From Cinnamomum chago (lineage: Eukaryota; Streptophyta; Magnoliopsida; Laurales; Lauraceae), in assembly GCA_038049695.1 (NCBI GenBank), contig CP142461.1, positions 30,511,001 to 30,575,000 on the forward strand: a stretch of DNA of 64,000 bases, given 5' to 3'. Position 1 is the first letter of the stretch. The number at the start of each line of letters is the position of its first letter. The translations under genes were made by a program, and so were the position numbers. The notes beneath the pieces are model-generated. The model was not told where the DNA came from. It made no database searches and saw nothing but the letters and a program-made list of their open reading frames with translations. This document shows positions 55,101-64,000 of the stretch, piece by piece.

Positions 55101-58100
55101 GGTTGAGGAAACAAACTACGTGATAAGTGCACCACAATTGCAACCTTCTCCCAAACGAAGTAGTAATCGGTTTCAATGTGCTTTGTTCGTGCATGGATTA
55201 CTGGATTAACAGTTAGATAGAGTGCACTAATATTGTCACGGAAGAGAACAGGAGGTCACTAGAGATGGAGGCCTATATCTCTCAATATGTAACATATCTA
55301 AGTCAACTCGACTGCAGAAGTAGCAAGGGCTCGATATTCCGCTTCAGTACTTGACCGAGCCACTGTGGGTTGCTTCTTGACTGTCCACGAGATACAATTT
55401 GCACCTCAAAGAGATACAATTTGCACCAAGATACACACAATATCCTGTAATGGAGCGCCAGCCCAGTCAGCATATGAAAAACCATAGAGATTTGTAGAAG
55501 ATTGGATGATAATTTAAAATCCATAGTTTAGAGTCCCTTTTATATACTGCAAAATTCTTTTGACAGCATCATAATGACCCGCATTCGGGTTAGCCATGAA
55601 TTGGCACACTAAGTTGATAGCGTGTGTTAACTCATGCCTTGTGAGAGTCAAGTATTGCAATGCTCCAACCACACTATGTTAGGAGGTCCTGTCAACTTCT
55701 GTGGCTTTGGCCAGATGGAGATTATGGTTAATAGCTAAAGGAGTGTTAACATGCTTGGAGTGAATCATTTTTGTCTTTGATAGCAGTTCAATAGCATATT
55801 TGGTTTGAGTTAAGAAAATCCCACCATCATATGGAATGATCTCAATACCAAGAAAATAATGCAATGGGCCAAGGTCCTTCATTGCGAACTCTATGGCCAT
55901 ATTTGCAATTAAATGTGACAAAAGGGCCGGATTATTACTGGAAATGATGATATCATCAACATATAAGAGAAGAAGTATAGTGCCTTGTTGACAATGTAGA
56001 ACAAAAAGAGATGGGTCTACATGATTACAGAGAAAACCAATCTGCAGTAGATATAAATTGAACCTATTGAACCAGGCCCTGGGCGCTTGTTTCAACCCAT
56101 AATTGCTTTCTTGAGATGACAAACATGCGAGCGATACATCTTGTTTATAAATCCAGGCGATTGCTCCATAAATATTGTTTCCTTAAGAAAACCATGCACG
56201 AATGCATTTTTCACATCTAACTGGCGAATTGGCCAACCTCTAACCATGGCAAGGCTTAAAATAATTCGAATGGTAGTGGGTTTAACCACAAGGCTAAAGG
56301 TTTCATCATAATCAACTCATTCTTTCTGGTTAAACCCTTTGGCGACCAATCGTGCCTTAAAACGATCAACAGACCCATCTGATTTTAATTTTGTTTTGAA
56401 TACCCATTTTGAGCCCACAACATTCATGTCATTAGTACGAGGTAGTAAGACCCAAGTTTGATTTCTTTTTAGAGCATCAAGCTCTTCACGCATTGTAAGT
56501 ACCCAATTTGGACGAGTTAAAGCCTGTTTAACTGAGATGGGTTCAACAGAGTCCTCAGGTGTGGTTAACAAACTTGGATGTTTGAGAGAGGACTTAACAT
56601 GCTTGGATTCAGGTGAGATGCTATCAGCAAGGTATGCATAGTCCTTTGATAGATATTTTGTGTTAGGATTTGTAGTTCCAACCTGTGACCTTGTGACCAT
56701 TGAGTGACCCATTTGAGCAATGGGCATGGCAGCATATGTAGTGGGGGCCTGCTGTGGCTCTTGGCTGCTATTGAAAATGTGAAGTTCTTGTGGTAATGCA
56801 ATGCAAGTTTACTTGTATTGTCAGCACCCAAACTTAGATGTTGGAGAGTGGCAGCACCCAACTCATTAGATTCATGAGAACCATGTAGCATATGGAAAGT
56901 ATCATGTTCAATATTATGTGACACAATAGTGTCCAATTGAGTGGAGTTATGTGACGGTGCAGAACTCAACCTGGAAGGAGGGTATGTGGTCCCAAAAACA
57001 TTTGGAATTTGGCACCGATCTGTAGATGTATGGCCAGTGTTCTGATATGAAGACTGGTGAGCATGATGTGAGATTGTTGTATCTAGAGCAAAGGACAAAG
57101 GCAAATCTATTGAACAGGGGCATGTGTCATTTTGTGACCTTGTAGATACTAATAATTTGGCCATTGTGCTTATTTGCTCCCCATCAAGAACCTGTGTCAT
57201 TCTTCTCAGGATGTTGCCACTGATCAAACTCTTGATATGTAGTTATAGTATTGTTATCCTATGAAGAGCTAAATAGAGACTGAGGATCAGCATATGGAAA
57301 TGTATGTTCATAAAAAACAACGTGTCTAGATACATACACTTTCCTGGATGGAGGATGATAGCATCTAAATCCTTTATGAATAGAACTATATCCCATGAAA
57401 ACACAAGGATATGATTTTGTTGATGCTCGGTCTTTGAGATATGGAAAACATCTACACCCAAAAGTTTTTAAAATAGAGTAACCTGGGTGTCTTGAGAACA
57501 ATCTGTAAAAAGGACTTTCCATCGCAATAGCTTGTGAGGGTAGACGATTAATAAGAAACACATCCATTAAGAATGCTACGACCCAGAAAAATTTTGGAAG
57601 CTTCGCACAAAATAACATAGTGAGTCCTGTCTCAACGATGTGTCGATGTTTTCTTTCGGCGACACCATTTTGTTCAGGTGTCCCAGGAAAAGATAATTGT
57701 CGCTGAATCCCACATTTTTCCAAATGCTTGATAAGATCAGTAGACTGAAACTCACCTCAACCATCACTTTGGAAGATTTGGATTTTTCTTTAGAATTGGT
57801 TCTCCACTGGACTCTGGAATTTTAAAAAAGTGCTATAAAATTCAGATTTTTTCTTAAGTGGATAGTGCCAAGTAAAACTGTTAAAATCATCCACAAAGAC
57901 TGCATATTATTTCATTCCTTGGAAAGATGAAACTGGAGCTAGTCCCCATAGATCACTATGGATCTTGTTGAGAGGTGCAGTTTCTTATTTATTTCTTAAA
58001 GAAAAAGGCAGTTTGCAACTTTTGCCTAATTGACAACTACTACATAAGATTGGAGTCTTTGACCATTTATTTACATCAATAACATTCTTTGAACTTAAAA

Positions 58101-60176
58101 CCTTCAAAAAACTTGAATTTGGATGGCCCAATCTTTGATGCCATATTTCCTCATGCGCCTTTCTAGATTGCACTGGCGCTACAAGGGCTATTACGACATC
58201 CTTATTTAATGCATATAAATTCTCATGTCTATTCCTTGATGCCAGAATCCTGCCTGTTGCTTGGTCTTTGATCACAAAGTTAAGAGTCAGAAAATTTACA
58301 TACGCAGGTATTTATCTCTTGCCAATTTTGAAACAAAGATGAGATTCTTCTTAACTTTTGGAACAACAAGAACATCATTTGATTTAATAGTTTTGAACTT
58401 GATGCAATCCCCAATATGGGAGATGTTCAAATGAGACCCATCTCCTATCATAATTTTATTTGAACCTTTATAAGGGGCCAAGTTTGTGAGGTTACTTGCA
58501 TCATTGGTGATGTGTGCATTGGCGCCAGTGTCTACATAGAGAGTAGGATCAACTTCCTCAATCGCCATTGCCTGAGGTACATCATCACGCGCCTGATATG
58601 CATAATCCTATTGATACCAACACTTGACAACAAAGTGACCTCAGCGGTCACAAATTTGACAAATGAGTGGTGGCCTTGTGTAACTGAGTCCATTGGGTGT
58701 GCTGGTAGGTTGTTAGGTAATAGTTCCTTGAGGAAATCCATGGTTCTTTGAAGCATAAATATTTTTTGTATGTTCCTGACTATGTTGTTGGTTTTGACCA
58801 TACGAGCAAGATGAGGAGTTTGTGCCAAAGTGCTGATTGTTGAAATTAGTAGGAAGAAAGTTGTTGGAGCCACTATTCTGGTTGTTATAGTTTTGGCTAG
58901 CAGGTGCAAAACTTCTACCCTTGGAATTAAACCCATTGTTGTAATGTCCTTTACCTCTTCCTTGACCTCGGCCACGACCACCCCCATTTGGATTGTTTGC
59001 AAAAAAAGGCCACATTGAGGTCAGTTTGTGGAGATTCAGAGGTCATGCTAAGCAAATGCGGGGCATATCCTTGGACTGTCGTGACAAATTGTGAATATGA
59101 AGGGAAAGGTGGTTTGGATAGCATTGAAGTGACTAGGACATTGTATTTTTTCCCCAGACCACAAGACAGGTAAATTATTTTGTCATCATGAGCTATAGGT
59201 TTTTGTATAGCTGCTAACCAATCACATACTTTTTTGAAAGATTTGATATACTCAGACAGAGATTGAGAGCCTAGCCTCATGTCTTCCAATTGTTGTTTTA
59301 ATTACACTTCTCGGTCTTTAGTGACTTAAAGAAGATTCTCTTCAAGTGCACTCCAGACATCGCGGGCTGAATTACAACCCACTACAAAATATAAAGCCTC
59401 TTCAAACAAGGTACCTGTTACCCAACTTCTGAGTAGAAGATCACGATTCTTTCAAGTTGCATAGGCAGGATTTGTGACAACCTCATTTGCATTGTTGAGA
59501 ATGGTCTCTATCGGTGGTGAATTGTAGAGTGCTTCTACTCTGAGGCTTTGAATGAGAGGAAGAATTTGAGCCTTCCAAATGAGTTAGTTTGTCACGTTCA
59601 GTTTTACTGAGCTGATGCTTATAAGAAGATGAAGTGAATTGACAGATAACAACAGTGAAGTCTGAGAAGTGGCCATTGACAGTGCCTAGTGTTCTTTTAA
59701 GAAATATTTGAAAAAAAAAATAAAAGAAAAGAAAAAACACCAAGTGCATTGTGAAACAATGACGCCCATCTTTATGTTAGGCCCCGTCCCAAGTTAATCG
59801 AAATTAACTCTAATTGAATGGAAATAAAGCTAATTAATTAACTATGTTTAATTAAGCTAATGATGGTTTATGGCCAAATGAAATTGAATTGGCCTAAAAT
59901 GAATGATTTGGGCCTAATGAAATGATAACGATAGAGATTAAATGAATTGAATGGGTTTTAGGCTTAAACAAGGAAAACTAAGGACTTTTTCGTAATACGA
60001 ATCTTTACGTATTTTGTCGAACATGGGAACTCTTGATACCAACACGCGTATCTCGAAGAGTACGATAACTTTCATAATAGACTCGAACTCGTCTGACGAG
60101 TAACGAAGCAAATGAACCTTCATTTGACTTGAATTGTAAATGAAGGAAAACAGTGGACTTAAATGCAAAAATGGCC

Positions 60177-60185
60177 TATAAATAG
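60177..60185 (+). promoter_or_regulatory. LTR TATA box
   Basis: TATAAATAG lies in the plus orientation, followed by a CT-rich leader, consistent with the transcription start of the parental LTR. Confidence 0.6.
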
Positions 60186-60784
60186 ATGAAATGAGTTCAT
60201 TCAACTCATTTCCAGCTCCAACAAACCTTAGACATCCTTTTCTTCTTCTTTCTTCCATTTTCTCTCCATCGAGCATCAAGATTGAGGATTTGAGTCTGGT
60301 TTTGAAAGGGATTTTACCCACTTCATCTTCTCCATCAAGTTGTCTTCCATTCCTTGGAGTTAAAGCTTGAGAGAAAGCTCAAAATTTCTCTTCACACAGG
60401 CTACACGTGAGTATTTGAATCCTTTGTTGAACTTTCAAGCTCTATGGAATGCTTAGAAATGGTTTCTAGCTCAGTTAACTCATAGGACTTGTACCTTGGA
60501 TGTTTTCATGGAAATAGGCTTGAAAAGAGGGATTCAAGTTGAGAAGTTTTCATCTCAATCAAGTTATCAAAGGGGTTTTATCAATTTGATCTTCAAGTAG
60601 AGGCAAGTATATGATCTTCTAGTGATTTATGATGTTAGAGGATTTGTATGAACTCAAGGAGTTCAGTTTCCAGAAAGTGCTTTAAAGCTTCTGAAGTTCT
60701 GGAATGTCATTATGGCCGAGCTGCTGACCGCCAGCCAACCGACCCTTCTTGGTTAGTTTCCCAGAAAATGTCAGCTGCTGGAAA

Positions 60785-60905
60785 GCTGACCGAGCTGACC
60801 AAACCGAGCTGACCAAAACCGAGCTGACCAAACTGAGCTGACCAAAATAGAGATGAACAAAACCGAGCTGAGTAAACCAAGCTGACCGAACCGAGCTGAG
60901 GAAAA
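60785..60905 (+). repeat. Tandem GAGCTGACC repeat
   Basis: About seven imperfect units of 14-17 bp, consensus CCGAGCTGACCAAAA, within the solo LTR. Later units degrade to GAGATGAAC and AAGCTGACC. Confidence 0.85.
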
Positions 60906-62235
60906 TTTCAGATTGAATTATGAGTTTTCTTGAATTGAAAGCCTAGTCACTAAGGCCAGTATTAGTTGTATCTAAATCTTTATAAGTGTTAGCTAAGGTT
61001 ATCTAAATGCACAATTTAATTAAAGTAATGTCATCCATAGTAACACGTGCATCGATAACGAACGTCTCACTCAATTGCTTGGTTTAGATAATTGTTTTAG
61101 AATTGAAATAGGATTGGATAGAATGGCTGATTGATTTAAGTTGTGAGTCTGGCACTACATAGTGGTTTCCTAAGCTCATAATTGAGCCACATTGAATTAA
61201 TGAATGAACAATGAACAAGTTCTAAATTGTAACAATGAATAATGAACAGTTACTAAAGGTAACAATGAATTAATGAACAATCCTACTGCAGTAAATGGAA
61301 TTTAGGGTGTTCCGGAGCTCGGTGATAATACCAGTGATCTCTGATCCAGACACTGGGAGATCCCACCTTATTGGACCAAAAGGTCATAGACTGAAAAGTC
61401 ACTGAATTGAAAAGCCACACTATATGGACTGATGAGCTCCATTGAAAAGCCATACATTGGACTGACGAGTCCCACTGATAAGCCATCTAATAAATGCTTA
61501 ATGTAATTAATGAAATGAATGTGAACACTAAAATGAATTAATATGAATTGACTGGCTACTTCCCTTGGGAAGAAACTATATTAAAATGAAACCAATATTG
61601 CTATGTTAATTGCCAACTCAGTCATTATTACTACTTGATTCCACTGTACAGGATACTGTTATAGATTTGATTGCCTAGAATTATTATATTAATGAATTGA
61701 CAAATATAACATGTGCTATCATAGAACTGTATATGCATTGTTGAATCATCATGTTCACGGTGCTACTGATGATGTTACAGGCCCAGTTGCCTGTGCTGGT
61801 CCCGCTAAGGCCAAGCCGCTAGCGGAGGAGGCCCATCCGATACCTCCAGGAGGTTTAATTGAATGTACTTGAATCGGAGTGTCAAAGAATAGAATATTTT
61901 GGAAAAATGTTTTGATAAACACTTGTGTATAATATTTTGAATAGTAAATAGACGTCACTTGCATTGTATTTGAATATGCAGTTATTAACTTAGTTGTACA
62001 TGGATTATGTATATTGACTTTACTTTATGTAAAAGACTTGTTCAGTTTTTTATAGTTATCAATGTGTGTGTGTATTCCGCAAATTGTACATTGGCAAGTA
62101 TGTATGATAGATCCCTTGTGGATTTCGTCTTAACTTCGGTTAATTCGGAATTTACGGAAGTAAGTATGCTGAAATCGCAATTCTGGATTAGTCCTGAGTA
62201 ATCCGATCTCGGGTCCGGGTCGTTACATTTTACCA

Positions 62236-62822
62236 CGAAGCAAAGAAGTACTTGAATCCTTCTTTAGTTTCAGGTAGCAAACTTAAACTCTGTGGTCATT
62301 GGATTGCAGACATAGAAAACCCCTTGATTTCTAATGCATATGCAACACAGCAATCCATTACAAGAGGCTCTAGTCTGCACATCATCGTTCAAGAAATCTA
62401 GACTTAAGTCGAAAGACTGACACGATTCATCCACACATCGATCTAATGGGATAATTGCTACAGCAGTCTCCTATAATCAAAGCGATTGGCTTTCTTCGTG
62501 ACTCATCATTGTAGAGTTGAATGAAGTACTCGTCAGAGAGGAACTTATGCCAATCCTTAGAGACAGATTTGAATCTCACCAGAGACTTAACAGGCAATCT
62601 AAGAAGAATATTAAAAATCACATCATCCGGGAGAAACTCATCTTCCGACCCAGATGAATTCTGCAACTGCTGTGGTGGATGGAAAGAGATTGATTTCAGT
62701 GCACTTAACAAGAAGGCTGTGATTTTCTTGGTAAACAGGGGGCAGTCAAAATAATAAAACAGCAGCACAACTGAAGCAAAAGCCAACGAGGCAGCCAAAA
62801 AGAACAAAAAACAACACACCAA
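62236..62822 (-). pseudogene. F-box gene, N-terminal half (broken)
   Basis: The minus strand contains a clear F-box: DEFLPDDVIFNILLRLPVKS and LVRFKSVSKDWHKFLSDEYF, the SKP1-binding motif of SCF E3 ligase adaptors. The frame then stops at SMCG near 62427. A +1 frame carries on with family-typical SLDFLNDDVQTRASCNGLLC and NQGVFYVCNPMTTEFK to about 62268. No ATG precedes the F-box in frame: the ORF runs back to TAG at 62835-62837, and its hydrophobic start (VCCFLFFLAASLAFASVV) begins at TTG, so this part may be intron. Homology ends next to the solo LTR at 62227, and the distal half is at 49223-49866. Confidence 0.8.
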
Positions 62823-62837
62823 CCATAAAAACGCCTA

Positions 62838-64000
62838 GAGGGGGCTTTGAACGACAACAAAGATGGCCTGATTTGTTCATGTGGTCAGTAAGTCCAGTTT
62901 TAACTTTGAGGTCTTGCCTTCGAATCTCTTAAGCCTTACTCGATACATAGGGCTAATGATCAGCCGAAGGGGGGTCAGGGGTTCCATGTAAAAATAAAAA
63001 AAAAAAGATGGTCTTTCAAAGCCTTTCTTGCTCTGCTCCTGTTTCTTGGACGATTTGAATGAGAACACTATTTCTTTTATTTTTTCTTCTTAATCTGAGC
63101 TGACATGAGATAAGTAAGCCACAATAGCTATTGGAATGGAGCCATCTCCTTGTTACATTAGGAAGCCTCATTAGGTAAGGATTCATTTGAGTGGTGCAGA
63201 TCTAAACTGGTTGTAGGATTTTGTAGATAAATCCAAGATTTTTACGTGAGTTTTGGGAGAGAATCCAAAATCTTCATATAAATCTTAAAAGCGGACTCCA
63301 AAATTTTATGTAAGTTTTAAATGTGGACCCAAGTCTGACGGGTGCCACCGCCCCCATTCAAATGTACGTGGGTACGCCCCAGATTTGAAATGCAATGGAA
63401 ACACGGAGAAGATTTATGTTGATTGTTAATAAATGGCTCAATTTAGCCATACTCTCATGCAGCTATTGTTGACTTTCACTAAGAGCCACCCCCAATTGAT
63501 GTGCAACTGGCACTTAGATATGACTCCCAGATATGGAGCCCTAACATGAGGAGATTTTGAAGATCACATTGGGTTGTGATCCACAATCTCTTTGGGTTGT
63601 GAACCTCCAAGTGGATGACTTCCACGTGCCTAATTAAATGCATTGTATCCTAAGAACTCTATTAAAAAGAGTGGTGCAACGGTGTCAAGTATAGAGAGGA
63701 GGAGCCTTCTGTAGTGCATTGATCTCAGCTATCCGTGGACATATGCAATTTTAACCAAACCATGTAAATTTTGTGTCTACTTGTGGTTGTTTATTTATGT
63801 GTTTGAGATCGTTTCATTACCCACCGTTTAGCTTCCGCACAACATCGATCATAAATAAATAACATGATAAATGTTCAATGGATGTTGCTGCACTTTTTTT
63901 TTAAAATTTTTTTTTTTTTTTTAGTTTAAAGAGGATTCATTAGTGCTACAGTTGTGAGATATGAGCGGCTTAGTAATAAATTCATGTACAATAGATGATT
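62838..64000. other. Intergenic, no gene recognised
   Basis: No element ends, RNA genes or family-like frames were recognised. Poly(A) at about 62993 and a poly(T) run near 63893-63923 are the only simple repeats. Confidence 0.6.

Larger units (their letters stand above)
51908..59676 (-). pseudogene. copia-2 gag-pol (Ale-like), decayed and interrupted
   Basis: Minus strand. gag starts near 59676 (MATSQTSLLLSVNSLHL) with UBN2 text SLSEYIKSFKKVCDWLAAIQ, a glycine-rich linker and the knuckle CQICDR-stop-GHFVVKC near 58660. The protease is intact at its motif (YVDTGANAHITN). Integrase has WHQRLGHPNSSFL, CSSCQLGK and FPGTPEQNGVAERKHRHIVE. RT has [32 protein letters not shown] and LLYVDDIII. RNase H is weak (55110-55680). 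The C-terminus (QLADIFGKALPKDVLNHLRD) lies at 51920-52014 beyond an inserted solo LTR. Many stops and frameshifts are present, several of the CGA-to-TGA or CAG-to-TAG kind. No 5' LTR or primer site was found. Confidence 0.88.
59775..62227 (+). mobile_element. Solo LTR (chromovirus-like), 2.45 kb
   Basis: It starts TGTTAGGCCCCGTCCCAAGT and ends CTCGGGTCCGGGTCGTTACA. The flanks are CTTTA and TTTTA (four of five match). TATA box TATAAATAG is at 60177-60185. A tandem GAGCTGACC array is at 60785-60905. It is a different family from 52020-55100 but has the same terminal style. It lies between the decayed copia and the F-box fragment. Confidence 0.8.

Noticed and set aside
59770-62232. Claim of a perfect target duplication for this solo LTR
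   Set aside because: The flanks are CTTTA and TTTTA. One mismatch and low complexity make it only probable.
62600-62822. Membrane-anchored F-box protein
   Set aside because: The hydrophobic segment upstream of the F-box starts at a TTG, has no in-frame ATG and contains possible AG splice acceptors, so it may be non-coding.
1-64000. tRNA, rRNA, snoRNA or microRNA genes
   Set aside because: No cloverleaf boxes, rRNA signatures or C/D-H/ACA patterns were recognised by eye. The hairpins seen are better explained as MITEs. A covariance-model scan would be decisive.

Overview
The window is nuclear DNA of a flowering plant. It is AT-rich, with long (TA)n and (TC)n microsatellites, many miniature inverted-repeat elements, nested Ty1/copia and Ty3/gypsy retrotransposons with tRNA-iMet-type primer sites, an L1-type LINE, a glycine-rich cell-wall protein gene and a FAR1-type/MULE transposase gene. 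I cannot name the species. Retrotransposons and decayed repeats make up most of the 64 kb. Only two protein genes look intact: the glycine-rich protein gene (38535-39788, minus) and the three-exon MULE transposase-OTU gene (43396-46349, plus). An F-box gene is present but split and broken.

Layout. 1-27945 is a tandem segmental duplication. Unit 1 covers about 1-10000, unit 2 about 10060-25950 and unit 3 about 25955-27945. The copies carry different insertions, so one copy often shows the empty site of an element present in another: a fold-back element at 121-585, an 838-bp MULE-like element at 1515-2352, and a complete copia element at 13978-23895 with TSD ATTGG. 28107-35965 is a stack: a 5'-truncated LINE with a 16-bp target duplication, interrupted by a 6.8-kb rearranged Athila/Tat-like gypsy insertion with a 5-bp duplication (CCACT) but an LTR at one end only. 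35966-38500 holds nothing I recognise. 38535-40194 is the glycine-rich protein gene with its TATA box and an upstream (TC)n tract. 42540-46349 is a minisatellite of alternating inverted units, a TATA box and the transposase-OTU gene. 49223-62822 is an F-box gene on the minus strand whose two halves are separated by about 12.4 kb of nested elements: a decayed Ale-like copia and three solo LTRs.

Functional reading. The glycine-rich protein is predicted to be secreted to the wall. The MULE-OTU protein keeps its zinc-finger, DDE, SWIM and OTU catalytic residues, so it is either an autonomous transposase or a domesticated derivative. A recurring theme is clusters of short GC-rich perfect palindromes (GGTCGACC, GGCGTCCGGACGCC, CGGCTAGCCG) inside LTRs or leaders of unrelated LTR elements. 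In the copia element this cluster is where its two LTRs differ most. TSDs, LTR ends and splice sites were read directly from the sequence. Family names rest on motif recognition without a database search.
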